From Gammaproteobacteria bacterium UBA2679 (GTDB lineage Bacteria > Pseudomonadota > Gammaproteobacteria > Pseudomonadales > Oleiphilaceae), in NCBI GenBank assembly GCA_002354735.1, contig DEMD01000007.1:336161-400160 (forward strand): DNA of 64,000 bases, given 5' to 3'. Each line of letters starts with the position of its first letter. Position 1 is the stretch's first letter. The notes beneath the pieces were generated by a model that searched no databases, was not told the DNA's origin, and worked only from the letters and a program-made list of their open reading frames with translations. Position numbers and translations under genes: made by a program. Below are positions 8,755 to 17,957 of the stretch, in pieces.

Positions 8755-10476
8755 TTACGGCGCGACGGCCTTCAGGAACCGCCCTTCATAGGGGTCAAGT
8801 GAGACGCTGAAGTTGCCATTGGAGGCAAGCTCTTCACGACCGCTCTGCAGGTCTAACAGCTGTGTTGCCGGGGTGGATGTCAGCAGTGCACCAGCAGAAA
8901 AACTTACGTTCTTGACCGAGCCGGACAGGTTTACCAGATAGGCAATCCTGTCTGAACCGTCGCTCTTCAACACTGCAAACACCCGGCCACCTGATAAAGT
9001 GGTGTCATCAACGGTCAGCGCTGTAGCCGTTCCTCGGTAAAGCGCAGGCTCCTGACTTCGAAGAATGTTCAACTCCCCGACGGCCCCCTTCAATGCGAGC
9101 GCTTCAGCGTATTGAGGATCGGACAAATCGATATTCACCCCGTCTACACGAGCCTGTGTCCGGCTGACGAAGTCATCACAGGTGCCTTCGTTGAGACCGA
9201 TACCGCCGTCGAGCCCGCAATCCACACGCGTGTCAAAACCGTCGAGTTCAGCGCCTATCTCCTCGTTGTAGTACAGGCTGCTGGGGCCACTGTAGGCAGC
9301 CTGCGTTTCGAATGCAGCCCCGATTCGCTGCCAGTATTCCGGGTCTACCGGCTCGGAGAGGTTACCGCGTTGTAGCAGGTCCCCCAGTCGAACGCGTTCG
9401 TGGTTGGTGAGGAAATTAGTGGGCACAGCGAAGTCCGGGTACTGAAAGCTGCCCTCTTCAATGCCGAAGCCAATCCGCAGGTTCTCTGCGGTGGGGGCAC
9501 CCAGCCCGGACTCATCGATCGCGAAGCTTTGCACCAGCGCATTACGCAGCGGGATATCAAAGGCTGAGCACAGACCAGGTTGATCAGCATCACCGTACAA
9601 GGCTGCGCTCAGCGATGCTCGATTGGCTTCATAGACGTCCCCGACTACAAAGCCAAGAGACTTGGCCGGCTTACCTGCAAATTCGTAATCGGTGCGGTCG
9701 GCGGCGACTTCGACAGCCCGGCGAATCTCGCCGAGTGCCCCAACGGGTATCTGATCAGCTCTGTCCAGGCGCCAGCCATCGATGCCGAACTCTGTAATCC
9801 AGTAGCTGGCCACCGCCTGGAAGAACTCGAGATCCTGCGGGTAAACCGCCCTGCGGCTGAATTCGCCTTCGACCGCACCGATTGTGGACACATTTAGTCC
9901 CCCAGGGCTCGGATAAGCTGCCGCATTATTCTTGAAGTGGCCGAACGCGCCGTCGAGGAAGACATAGATACCGCGCTCGTGCGCAGCATTGACGAGCTGA
10001 CGCAGCTGATCGGGCGAACCGAAGTTCGGATCGACATTGAAATAGTTGCTGGCGAAATAGCCAGTCGCATCGCGACGATCGACGAAAAAGCTCTGACCGG
10101 GCATGGCAACTGACTCGAAGACTGGCGAGAGCGAAATCGCGTTGACGCCTAGCGACTCGATGTAGTCCAGCGAATCGATTACGCCCTGTAGATCACCCCG
10201 ATGGTCACTGCTGCCCAAACCAGTGTTGTAATTAGCGGTCGTATCGCCATCAACGAAAGCCTCAAGAACAACCTGGTACATCCGTAGGTCACGTACTGAG
10301 GCGTAGCGTTCCGCGTCACAAGCATAAGCTGTATAGGTCTCGGCCCCATCACGGTTGCCGATGCTTCCAGAGCCCTGAATGTCACTACCGCCACCGCAGG
10401 CCACGATTCCAAGGCCCATAGCGGCAACGATGGCTGCGCGTAAGGCAAGCTTGGTTGGAAATCGGGCTACTCGCAT
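8755..10476 (-). CDS. GH13 alpha-amylase-family lipoprotein with altered catalytic acids
   Basis: 573 residues. The N-terminus ends in a lipobox GLGIVAC with Cys27, so it is probably lipid-anchored and faces the periplasm or cell surface. The TIM barrel of glycoside hydrolase family 13 follows: region I FLDGAFGHF, region II DGWRLDRAD with nucleophile D238, region III FVVGDVYEA, region IV FLTNHERVR, then a C-terminal beta domain. In most GH13 enzymes region III has Glu after Gly (acid/base) and region IV has Asp after Asn-His (stabiliser); here these are D280 and E360, checked in the bases. Activity may be altered, or the alignment shifted (E283 lies nearby). It is isolated from other sugar genes. 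The 113 bases upstream (10477-10589) hold no clear promoter. Confidence 0.85.
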   Translation of the reverse strand: MRVARFPTKLALRAAIVAAMGLGIVACGGGSDIQGSGSIGNRDGAETYTAYACDAERYASVRDLRMYQVVLEAFVDGDTTANYNTGLGSSDHRGDLQGVIDSLDYIESLGVNAISLSPVFESVAMPGQSFFVDRRDATGYFASNYFNVDPNFGSPDQLRQLVNAAHERGIYVFLDGAFGHFKNNAAAYPSPGGLNVSTIGAVEGEFSRRAVYPQDLEFFQAVASYWITEFGIDGWRLDRADQIPVGALGEIRRAVEVAADRTDYEFAGKPAKSLGFVVGDVYEANRASLSAALYGDADQPGLCSAFDIPLRNALVQSFAIDESGLGAPTAENLRIGFGIEEGSFQYPDFAVPTNFLTNHERVRLGDLLQRGNLSEPVDPEYWQRIGAAFETQAAYSGPSSLYYNEEIGAELDGFDTRVDCGLDGGIGLNEGTCDDFVSRTQARVDGVNIDLSDPQYAEALALKGAVGELNILRSQEPALYRGTATALTVDDTTLSGGRVFAVLKSDGSDRIAYLVNLSGSVKNVSFSAGALLTSTPATQLLDLQSGREELASNGNFSVSLDPYEGRFLKAVAP

Positions 10477-10589
10477 GCTGGGCTCCAGGGACTGGCTGCT
10501 GAGTTCGCGCTGCTTATCAACACGATAGACCCAGTCTAACTGATAATTAACAAAGGCTCACGCATGAACGTGCAGGCCTGCAGCCGCAT

Positions 10590-11720
10590 CTACTTTTGCA
10601 GATCCTTCGGTATCTTGAAGTCACGAACTTTCCAGGGTTTGTCACCGCGACCCTTTCTGAATTCGCGCAACTGGAATACATAAGCCAGCACTTGGGCAAC
10701 TGCAAGGTAGAGACCGCTGGGTATCTCCTTGCCCACCTCGGTATGATAGTAGATGGAACGCGCCAGTGGGGGGCTCGAGACAATTTCTATCTTGTGCTGT
10801 GCAGCTATCTCTCGAATTCGAGCCGCCGCGAAATCTCCGCCTTTGGCCAGCAGTATTGGCGCGTTGTCGCCATTACTGTCGTATTTCAAGGCCACCGCAA
10901 AGTGCGTTGGGTTGGTAATGATAACGTCGGCCTTCGGCACGTCCTGCATCATGCGTCTGCTGGCAGCTTCCATTTGCGCTTCGCGAATGCGGCGCTTTAC
11001 CTCGGGCTTACCCTCAGTGTCCTTATACTCGTCCTTGACCTCCTGCATGGTCATCTTGAGATTCTTGTTGTTGTCGTATAGCTGGAACGGAACATCGACA
11101 ATCGCAATCAGAATGGTGGAGCAGCCAAGCGCGAAGAAGGCCCAGGCGACGATTTCGAGTGCATCCTTCATCCCTGCAACAGGATCCTCCCGCCCCAACA
11201 GGACGAGCGCGTCAATCGAGTTACTGATGATCAGCCAGCCCACGGTCCCGATAGTGGCCGACTTGGCAAGCGCCTTTACCAGCTCCATCAATGACTTCAT
11301 GGAAAACATGCGCTTGATACCGGAGATCGGATTGATCCGGCTACCCTTGAACGCCAGTGCCTTCACCGAAAACATCCAGCCGCCGAGGGCTATTGGACCT
11401 GCGATGGCTGCTATCAATAACACGCCGAGAAGCGGCGCCGTAGCTACTGCCGCGCGTTCAGCCTGCAGGCCGAGCAGACTGAACATGGCACTCGTGTCGA
11501 ACAGCATTTCACGGTCGAGCGTGAATGACTCGGTGAAAGCCTGCACCATGGTTGTAATGAGGAAGCTGCCGAACATGAGGATGCCACCGCAGCCCGCAAA
11601 CAGCACAGCAAAAGTTGCCAATTCGCGGGAACGCGGAAGCTGACCCTCCTCCCGGGCCTTCTCTATCTTCCGTTGGGTGGGTTCCTCGGTTTTTTCCTGA
11701 CTGCTGTCATTTTCAGACAT
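10590..11720 (-). CDS. flhB: Flagellar export apparatus protein FlhB
   Basis: 376 residues. FlhB is the substrate-specificity switch of the flagellar type III export gate. The cytoplasmic C-domain carries the autocleavage motif NPTH (in IITNPTHFAVAL), four membrane helices lie in residues ~30-215, and the N-terminus EKTEEPTQRKIEKAREEGQ is typical. It is the last gene of the fliK-flhB run, 33 bases after fliR. flhA, which commonly follows flhB, is not in this window; the next gene downstream is unrelated. Confidence 0.97.
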   Translation of the reverse strand: MSENDSSQEKTEEPTQRKIEKAREEGQLPRSRELATFAVLFAGCGGILMFGSFLITTMVQAFTESFTLDREMLFDTSAMFSLLGLQAERAAVATAPLLGVLLIAAIAGPIALGGWMFSVKALAFKGSRINPISGIKRMFSMKSLMELVKALAKSATIGTVGWLIISNSIDALVLLGREDPVAGMKDALEIVAWAFFALGCSTILIAIVDVPFQLYDNNKNLKMTMQEVKDEYKDTEGKPEVKRRIREAQMEAASRRMMQDVPKADVIITNPTHFAVALKYDSNGDNAPILLAKGGDFAAARIREIAAQHKIEIVSSPPLARSIYYHTEVGKEIPSGLYLAVAQVLAYVFQLREFRKGRGDKPWKVRDFKIPKDLQK

Positions 11721-11753
11721 GCGCGAAGGCTCTCGTCGTCAAATCAGCGCTCA

Positions 11754-12533
11754 TCATTTGGCTTGGATGAACTCGTTCATGAATTCGAATGTCTGTTCGC
11801 TCAACAGTTGGAACTGCGGCAGCACTTCGCCGAAGGTTGCCCAGATGGCAACGAGGCCGAACAGCACCGTCATCGGAAAGCCGATGGAAAAGATATTCAT
11901 CTGAGGCGCGGCTCTGGTCATCACACCAAATGACAGGTTCACAAGCAGCAAAGCCGTCACCGAAGGCAGCGCAATCATCATTGCGGCAGAAAACATCCAG
12001 CTTACCCTGCTGGCGAGCAACCAGAAGGCTGAGCCACTCAGGCTGCCTGCTTCAATCGGCATGACAGTAAAGCTGTGGACCAGCGCCTCGAACAACACGA
12101 GATGCCCGTTCATCGCCAGAAACAGCAGCGTGACCATCATCAGGTAGAACTGGCTCACAGCGGCTACCGTGATGCCGTTGGCCGGATCGACCATGGCGGC
12201 AAAGCCCAGGCCCATCTGCATCGCCATAACCTGACCTGCGACTACAAAGACCTGGAACAACACCGTAACCGCATAGCCCATCGCCATGCCGATAATGACC
12301 TGGTACATGACCAGCAGCATGGCCTGCATCGAAGTCGGATCAAGCGCCGGAGCCTCGGGTAAGGTCGGCACGACCGCTACTGTAATGGCGAGCGCCAGGC
12401 TGAGGCGCACGCGGGCGTTGACAAAGTTGGCACCGAATATCGGCACGATCATCAGAAAGCTGGCGATACGGAATAACGGCCAGAGATACTGGCCAATCAT
12501 CTGCCCGATTTCAGCTTCGGAGAAGGTAAACAT
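11754..12533 (-). CDS. fliR: Flagellar export gate protein FliR
   Basis: 259-residue polytopic membrane protein, a core component of the FliPQR export gate. It begins with FSEAEIGQMIGQYLWPLFRI, carries about six hydrophobic segments and ends with the conserved PQFQLLSEQTFEFMNEF region. It starts one base after the fliQ stop codon and precedes flhB, the standard order. Confidence 0.96.
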   Translation of the reverse strand: MFTFSEAEIGQMIGQYLWPLFRIASFLMIVPIFGANFVNARVRLSLALAITVAVVPTLPEAPALDPTSMQAMLLVMYQVIIGMAMGYAVTVLFQVFVVAGQVMAMQMGLGFAAMVDPANGITVAAVSQFYLMMVTLLFLAMNGHLVLFEALVHSFTVMPIEAGSLSGSAFWLLASRVSWMFSAAMMIALPSVTALLLVNLSFGVMTRAAPQMNIFSIGFPMTVLFGLVAIWATFGEVLPQFQLLSEQTFEFMNEFIQAK

Positions 12534-12534
12534 G

Positions 12535-12807
12535 CTAGCCGATCAGCGTCGGTAAGCTGGTAATCAGGGTGGTCGAGTAGTCCATCAACTGACCCAGCAG
12601 AGAGGGACCCGCCCAGATGATGACCAGCAGCGTAATGATCAGACGCGGCAGGAAGCTGAGCGTCTGCTCGTTGATCTGCGTCGCGGCCTGAAAGGTACTC
12701 ACAATCAAACCAACGACAAGACTGGGGACCACGATGATCGTGACCATCTTGACGATGAGCCACAAGGCCTCGCCGTAGATATCGAGCACTACCTCTGGTG
12801 TCATCAT
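12535..12807 (-). CDS. fliQ: Flagellar export gate protein FliQ
   Basis: 90 residues with two transmembrane helices separated by a short loop holding [13 protein letters not shown], the FliQ/SpaQ signature. Part of the FliPQR gate. Its ATG overlaps the fliP stop (ATGA), and a second ATG follows at 12804. Length is as usual for the family. Confidence 0.96.
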   Translation of the reverse strand: MMTPEVVLDIYGEALWLIVKMVTIIVVPSLVVGLIVSTFQAATQINEQTLSFLPRLIITLLVIIWAGPSLLGQLMDYSTTLITSLPTLIG

Positions 12808-13673
12808 ATGCCGTAACTCGCTGCAAGTGTGCCCATGATGAGTGCCCAGCCGTCGACCAGCACAAAGAGCATGATCTTGAAGGGCAAACTGATGATGAGC
12901 GGGCTGAGCATCATCATACCCATCGCCATCAGCACGCTGGCTACGACCATGTCGATGATGAGGAAAGGTATGAAGATCATGAAGCCCATCTGGAATGCGG
13001 TCTTTAGCTCGCTGGTCACGAAGGCCGGTAGCAGGATGTTCAGCGGCACGTCGTCGGGGTTATCGAAAGTCTGATCTTCACGTGCCAGGCGGATGAAGAG
13101 ATCGAGATCACTCTCCCGGGTCTGCGCCAGCATGAAGGTCTTGAATGGTTTTACACCTTCGACAAAGGCATCCTGAATACTCAGTTCTTCGTTGAGATAT
13201 GGTTGCAGCGCCTTCTCGTTCGCTACATTGAAAACGGGCGTCATGATGAAGAAGGTAAGAAAAAGCGTGAGGCCGACGATGATCTGGTTCGATGGTGTCT
13301 GCTGCAGACCAAGCGCCTGCCTGAGAATGGAAAATACGATGATGATGCGGGTGAACGAGGTCATCATCATGACGAAGGCAGGGATGAAGGTCAGCGCCGT
13401 CATCACCAGCAGGATTTGCAGGGTTACAGAGTAACTCTGGGTGCCGTCAGGATTGGTAGTGAGATTGACGGCGGGCAGTCCGTCGATGGCAGCATGACCA
13501 ACCGAGCTCCAGGTACCGGCAATCAGTGCGAGAATGATCAGCACGATTGTCAGGGGACCGTTCCATAAGCGGTCAGCTCTTGCTGGAGCTTCCTGGGTGG
13601 CGGCCTGATAGGGCTTCCGGGTCGTCCTGCTGCTCGTCGGCAGCTTGCGTGTCGTTGTCGTGGCGCTTCGCAT
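12804..13673 (-). CDS. fliP: Flagellar export gate protein FliP
   Basis: 289 residues from the ATG at 13673. The core is unmistakable: [35 protein letters not shown], and the C-terminal [17 protein letters not shown]. FliP forms the export gate with FliQ and FliR. The start is uncertain: the fliO stop is at 13573, and the mature protein is preceded by a hydrophobic signal ([20 protein letters not shown]), yet no ATG or good alternative start lies between the fliO stop and that signal. Starts at 13673 (ATG) or 13679 (TTG) give a ~45-residue basic N-region and a ~100-base overlap with fliO. A GTG at the beginning of the signal has no Shine-Dalgarno. Confidence 0.92.
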   Translation of the reverse strand: MRSATTTTRKLPTSSRTTRKPYQAATQEAPARADRLWNGPLTIVLIILALIAGTWSSVGHAAIDGLPAVNLTTNPDGTQSYSVTLQILLVMTALTFIPAFVMMMTSFTRIIIVFSILRQALGLQQTPSNQIIVGLTLFLTFFIMTPVFNVANEKALQPYLNEELSIQDAFVEGVKPFKTFMLAQTRESDLDLFIRLAREDQTFDNPDDVPLNILLPAFVTSELKTAFQMGFMIFIPFLIIDMVVASVLMAMGMMMLSPLIISLPFKIMLFVLVDGWALIMGTLAASYGI

Positions 13674-14013
13674 CGGCAATGCTTTTCTCTTGAGTTGGCT
13701 TCTTCAGCAAACTCTGCAATTTCCTGGCAAACTCACTATTTTCAACTGACACATCAATGGGTTGCTCAAGCTCCAGCAGCTTATTTATCTGCTGCGCCGT
13801 AATGCCGACAAGTATTTGACGCTCCCCCACCTGTACCACCGCGATCCGCTCACGTGAACCAAGCGAAATCGCCGCGACAATCTTCAACTGCCGATTCTGC
13901 ATACCAGGACCGCCGGAAAACCGACGCATGATCCAGCCCACCGCTACGATCAGCACGATGATCAGCGCGAGCGAAAAGATGATTTCCAGTGATTGTGAGG
14001 CAGGCGTTTCCAT
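13573..14013 (-). CDS. fliO: Flagellar biosynthesis protein FliO
   Basis: 146 residues: one N-terminal membrane helix ([20 protein letters not shown]) followed by a soluble domain with the FliO pattern [20 protein letters not shown]. FliO helps assemble the FliP ring. The C-terminal ~35 residues are hydrophilic and low in complexity and are read in a second frame by the likely fliP start. It lies 6 bases after fliN. Confidence 0.9.
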   Translation of the reverse strand: METPASQSLEIIFSLALIIVLIVAVGWIMRRFSGGPGMQNRQLKIVAAISLGSRERIAVVQVGERQILVGITAQQINKLLELEQPIDVSVENSEFARKLQSLLKKPTQEKSIADAKRHDNDTQAADEQQDDPEALSGRHPGSSSKS

Positions 14014-14019
14014 ACGGCT

Positions 14020-14550
14020 CTATTTCAGCTTCTTGATGCGTTCGGAGGGGCTGATAACGTCGGTCAGACGGATGCCGAACTTCTCATTCACCATTACCAC
14101 TTCGCCATGGGCGATGAGTGTGCCGTTGACCAGCACGTTGAGTGGCTCACCGGCTAGGCGATCGAGCTCGATAACCGAACCCTGGTTCAGCTGCAAAAGA
14201 TTGCGGATGGCAATTTCGGTGCTGCCGACTTCCATCGAGATGGTGACCGGAATATCGAGAATGACTTCCAGATCCGGCGTACCGGTCGATGGTGGTGCAC
14301 TGGTCTCGAAGCTTTCGAATGAGGCTGTCTGAATATTGCCGAGCTCGGCACTGTTCTTGATGCCATCCTTGGATTTACCTTTGCCCACGTCAGCCTTCTC
14401 AGCCTCGGCCATGGCAGCCGCCCACTCGTCTTCTACGCTACCCTCGCCCTCAGATTGCTGCTCCATGGCGGCGGCCCATTCATCGGCCATCGCCTGATCA
14501 TCGACCTTCTCGCCGTCTACGTCGTTTTTGGGCTTGTCTTTGTCTGCCAC
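14020..14550 (-). CDS. fliN: Flagellar motor switch protein FliN
   Basis: 176 residues. The C-terminal ~80 residues form the SpoA domain (VILDIPVTISMEVGSTEIAI, LNQGSVIELDRLAGEPLNVL, EKFGIRLTDVISPSERI) of the C-ring protein FliN. The N-terminal ~90 residues are acidic, with two related copies of DEWAAAMEQ and DEWAAAMAE; such extensions vary between species. It overlaps the end of fliM by 34 bases. Confidence 0.96.
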   Translation of the reverse strand: MADKDKPKNDVDGEKVDDQAMADEWAAAMEQQSEGEGSVEDEWAAAMAEAEKADVGKGKSKDGIKNSAELGNIQTASFESFETSAPPSTGTPDLEVILDIPVTISMEVGSTEIAIRNLLQLNQGSVIELDRLAGEPLNVLVNGTLIAHGEVVMVNEKFGIRLTDVISPSERIKKLK

Positions 14551-15536
14551 TCTTGCTCCTTGCCACGATTATTGGATTCGCGGTTGACGCGTCCGGTCAG
14601 CTTATAGGCCAGGTTGCCGTTCATCTGTCCGAGTCTTGCCTTGTAAATGGGGATGCCATTTGCCTGTATGGTGATGTCTTCTTCCAGTTCTATGGGAATG
14701 ACATCGCCCTTCTTCAGGCTCTTCAGGGCCCGAAGTGAAATTTTCTTTTTAACGATGGTGGCATTAATCGGGATCTTCGCATCCAGAATGTCCGTCTGCA
14801 GCGAATTGATCCAGCGATCATCCACGTCATCGATATCGCTCTGCATGCCAGCATCGAGCACTTCCCGCAGCGGTTCGATCATCGCATAGGGCATCGCCAC
14901 ATTCAGCGTACCGCCACCACCATCCAGTTCGATATGAAAGGTACTGACCACGACAACCTCGCTCGGACTCACGATGTTGGCCATCGCCGGGTTGACCTCG
15001 GAGCCGATGTAGTCGAAATCGACCTTCATCACGGCATTCCAGGCTTCCTTCATATCGATGAAAACCTGTTGCAGCACCATCTGTACGATACGAATTTCAG
15101 TTGGCGTGAATTCGCGGCCTTCGATCTTGGCATGTCGGCCGTCGCCACCGAAGAAGTTGTCGACCAGCTTGAATACGAGCTTGGCATCGAGAATGAACAG
15201 CGAAGTACCACGCAAGGGTCTTATCTTGACCAGATTGAGACTGGTGGGTACGTAGAGCGTGTGGACATACTCGCCGAACTTCATGATCTGCACACCGCCT
15301 GATGACACATCAGCAGCGCGCCTGAGAAAATTGAACAGGCTGATACGGGTGTAGCGCGCAAAACGTTCGTTGATCATTTCGAGCGTCGGCATCCGCCCAC
15401 GGACGATTCGATCCTGGCTGGTCAGATCATAACTGCGAATGCCATCGGTGGTGGTATCGTCTTCGGTATCGATGTCGCCATCGTCCACCCCGTGAAGCAG
15501 CGCATCGATTTCATCCTGGGATAATAAATCCTGCAT
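14517..15536 (-). CDS. fliM: Flagellar motor switch protein FliM
   Basis: 339 residues. The N-terminus LLSQDEIDALLHGVDDG holds the EIDALL motif that binds phosphorylated CheY; the middle CheC-like domain contains RGTSLFILDAKLVFKLVDNFFGG, and a C-terminal SpoA domain follows. FliM is the C-ring component that sets rotation direction. It starts 3 bases after the fliL stop and overlaps fliN by 34 bases. Confidence 0.97.
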   Translation of the reverse strand: MQDLLSQDEIDALLHGVDDGDIDTEDDTTTDGIRSYDLTSQDRIVRGRMPTLEMINERFARYTRISLFNFLRRAADVSSGGVQIMKFGEYVHTLYVPTSLNLVKIRPLRGTSLFILDAKLVFKLVDNFFGGDGRHAKIEGREFTPTEIRIVQMVLQQVFIDMKEAWNAVMKVDFDYIGSEVNPAMANIVSPSEVVVVSTFHIELDGGGGTLNVAMPYAMIEPLREVLDAGMQSDIDDVDDRWINSLQTDILDAKIPINATIVKKKISLRALKSLKKGDVIPIELEEDITIQANGIPIYKARLGQMNGNLAYKLTGRVNRESNNRGKEQEWQTKTSPKTT

Positions 15537-15539
15537 GGC

Positions 15540-16016
15540 TTACTGCAGCACCAGGTTCATGAACAGCACCTGCTCCACTTCACCTTCCACGGCCTCGTTT
15601 TTCAGCACAGTGTTGATGACCTCTTTGGACGTAGACAGTATGGCCAATCGGCCACTGTCGGTTTGCATCTGTTCGAAATCCATTTTGCCAAGTTCACTAA
15701 TAAGACGGTTGCGGATCGTAGGCATGTGCAAGGTGACTGCATCGAGTACTGACTGACTTCTTGCCATGACACTGAAGGTCACCTGCATGAATCGGTCACG
15801 ATTCTTGTAACTATAAGTCGTGATGATCGGCTCGCCGAGCGGCTGATACAGCGCTGGCAATTTTACCGCCTCGGCGGGCTCCTCAGAGGACTCTCCCCCG
15901 AGGAGGAAAAACGCCGCCCCGCCACCGATGAGCAACGCCAGAACGACGATGCCGATGATCACAAACAGTTTCTTCTTCGATTTCGCGCCTGTTTCTGCTG
16001 CTTCGGCTTCAGCCAT
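15540..16016 (-). CDS. fliL: Flagellar basal body-associated protein FliL
   Basis: 158 residues: short basic cytoplasmic N-terminus, one membrane helix (LFVIIGIVVLALLIGGGAAFFLL) and a periplasmic SPFH-like domain (YLPLGEPIITTYSYKNRDRFM-like region, then the conserved end EGEVEQVLFMNLVLQ). FliL supports stator function. The 91-base gap to fliK shows no clear promoter, so it is probably co-transcribed with fliK. Confidence 0.94.
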   Translation of the reverse strand: MAEAEAAETGAKSKKKLFVIIGIVVLALLIGGGAAFFLLGGESSEEPAEAVKLPALYQPLGEPIITTYSYKNRDRFMQVTFSVMARSQSVLDAVTLHMPTIRNRLISELGKMDFEQMQTDSGRLAILSTSKEVINTVLKNEAVEGEVEQVLFMNLVLQ

Positions 16017-16107
16017 GCTTTTCCACGCTCATTCTGTTCTGTAGTGCGAGTTTCATGCAGTCTGTAGAGGCCTGCACCTTCATGAGCATAGCTTAGTACA
16101 CTTTACG

Positions 16108-17778
16108 CTATACGTACTGATCAACCAGCCTGATATTCTGGCTACCGACCAGGACTTCTGCCGCCTCGACTTCAAGTTCTGCGGCAGTTGAACCAGCGTT
16201 TCCACCATAGCCGCCAGTACCCTGCTCGCCGCTGCGCTGGCCGGTCTGGCCGTCTCTACCCTGACTGCTGACGTCGAAACCGCTGAGGTCGATATTCTGG
16301 CTGGCAAGCATGTCGCGAAGCTTATGGGAGGTACCTTCGAGCATTTCACGGACCTGTTGATTTTGTGCGAACACATGAATCTGAGCCTGATCCTTCTGTA
16401 CCTGGATCCTCACGTCAATGGGGCCCATATCAGTGGGGTTCAGTTGCAGGCGAGCAGAACGGATGCCCTCTTTAAGAAACCAGCTGAGTTTCTGCTCGAA
16501 CTGCTCCTTCCATTCGATGCCGTCGTTGATGGAGGCTTGCAGGCTGGTCTGGAACGGCAGCAGGGGCTTTCCAGCCTGGTCAGTAGCAACGCTTGACTGC
16601 GCCGGACCAGCCACTGCGGCTGCCAGTGGCGTCAGTTGACCAGCTGTCTGCCGAATATTGACACTTTCGTCAGCCGCAGCGCCCTCTCTGTTGGCAAGCA
16701 TCTGTGCAAACATCAAACGCTCATTTGTGGCCACGCCTTCTGTGGGTTTGGTCGCGGCGCCAGCAGCCAGGGGTTGTCCCTCAGCGGTAATGCCACCATC
16801 TTCTGAAGTCTCCGCGGCTGGTGTACCGTTAGTGAACGATGCTTTGTCATCAGTGGCATCCATGAGGCCTGCCGGGAAAGCCGACGCCTCATCCATTGCC
16901 ACTGTATTGTCGTCAGCGACCACCGCGATGTGGGTCGCCAGTTGTTGTATGCCAGCCGAGACGTCCTTGATACCAGCGGCGAGATCGCCCTCAAAACCAA
17001 GCAGATCAGCCAGATCCGCCTCTGTTACACCGGCGGCTTCGAGCGCTGGAGTAGACTCCAGCTCACTGAAGGCCAGTATGGCCTGCAGCATACTCTGTGA
17101 TTCCGGGGCTACACCCGCGTCGTCCAACATGGCCTGTAGGTCTTCGGTCGGCACATGACTGAAAAGGTCAACGGTTTGCTGCAGCAGTTCACTGTTCTCC
17201 TCCAGCCAGCCCTTGAGTTCATCGAGCGTCAGACCATCAGCGTCATCAGCCAGCGCGGACAAACCCTCGAAAGCTGTAACCAGTTCGTCAGCAGGCAGAT
17301 TATCTACCAAGGCATTGAGCTCCTTGCTGAAGGGGCCGCTACTGTCTGTTTCAAGGCTTCCCACAGCGTTCTCAGAGACCTCAGCGTCGTTATCCACCGA
17401 ATCTGCCGATTTGCCGGTCCTGTCATTTTCTTCCGCACGCTTGCTGGCGTTAGCCTCGGTAGGCCTTGTACCCGTGCGTTCCCTGCCTGCTTCAGGATCT
17501 GCACGCCGACTTGCATCCTGACGCTGCGCGGTATTGGAGGAGGCCGGTCTGTCCTCACGCGGCGCCGGTCTGGCGGGTGCGGACGGTGTGGCAGGCACAC
17601 GTTCAGGTTGCCGAGAGGACTGCAGCATTGCTGCGAAGCTACTGCCCTTGGAGCCGGCAGCGTTTTCGCCGAGCGAGAACGGCAAAGCCATGCCACCGGT
17701 TTGCCACCCCTTCTCGGCAGACTGCGACAAGGCTTTCGCCTGCAGCTGAAGACCCTTGAACCCTGTTTCGATACTCAT
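16108..17778 (-). CDS. fliK: Flagellar hook-length control protein FliK
   Basis: 556 residues from the ATG at 17778. The C-terminal Flg_hook domain is clear (about residues 415-500): ARLQLNPTDMGPIDVRIQV and the following helical SHKLRDMLASQNIDLSGF. The remainder is hydrophilic and rich in Ala, Glu, Ser and Pro, as expected of the secreted molecular ruler. The ATG is chosen because AGCAGG lies 5 bases before it; a GTG at 17820 in frame has no ribosome site. A sigma-54 type promoter lies about 130 bases upstream, so fliK probably leads the fliKLMNOPQR-flhB operon. Confidence 0.92.
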   Translation of the reverse strand: MSIETGFKGLQLQAKALSQSAEKGWQTGGMALPFSLGENAAGSKGSSFAAMLQSSRQPERVPATPSAPARPAPREDRPASSNTAQRQDASRRADPEAGRERTGTRPTEANASKRAEENDRTGKSADSVDNDAEVSENAVGSLETDSSGPFSKELNALVDNLPADELVTAFEGLSALADDADGLTLDELKGWLEENSELLQQTVDLFSHVPTEDLQAMLDDAGVAPESQSMLQAILAFSELESTPALEAAGVTEADLADLLGFEGDLAAGIKDVSAGIQQLATHIAVVADDNTVAMDEASAFPAGLMDATDDKASFTNGTPAAETSEDGGITAEGQPLAAGAATKPTEGVATNERLMFAQMLANREGAAADESVNIRQTAGQLTPLAAAVAGPAQSSVATDQAGKPLLPFQTSLQASINDGIEWKEQFEQKLSWFLKEGIRSARLQLNPTDMGPIDVRIQVQKDQAQIHVFAQNQQVREMLEGTSHKLRDMLASQNIDLSGFDVSSQGRDGQTGQRSGEQGTGGYGGNAGSTAAELEVEAAEVLVGSQNIRLVDQYV

Positions 17779-17910
17779 AATGACCTGCTTTTTAACAGTT
17801 TTTACCGTTTGTTCCGACACGACAGCTGCTGCTGTTGCGAGCTATAAGCCCGGCAGATGCCTGTCGACTGCTGCTGAAAATTGCCGCTTGTCGCTTGATG
17901 AGGAGGGTAT

Positions 17911-17926
17911 TGCAGAATGTGGGCCA
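17911..17926 (-). promoter_or_regulatory. Sigma-54 type promoter upstream of fliK
   Basis: Reading on the minus strand: TGGCCCACATTCTGCA. GG (-24) and GC (-12) are exactly 10 bases apart and the flanks match the TGGCAC...TTGCA consensus at most conserved positions. It lies in the 179-base gap between fliJ and fliK, ~130 bases from the fliK ATG. RpoN-dependent expression of this operon is established in Vibrio and Pseudomonas. Confidence 0.6.
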
Positions 17927-17957
17927 GAATGCACGCTAGCTTTTATGGCGAGCCTTG

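Noticed and set aside
10571..10582. Perfect palindrome TGCAGGCCTGCA after flhB
   Set aside because: Too short and without a loop or T-run for a terminator; a single 12-base palindrome is expected by chance in 64 kb.
14401..14480. Repeated DEWAAAM segment of FliN as a duplicated domain
   Set aside because: Two short acidic copies in a variable N-terminal extension; not a domain and the SpoA part is single.
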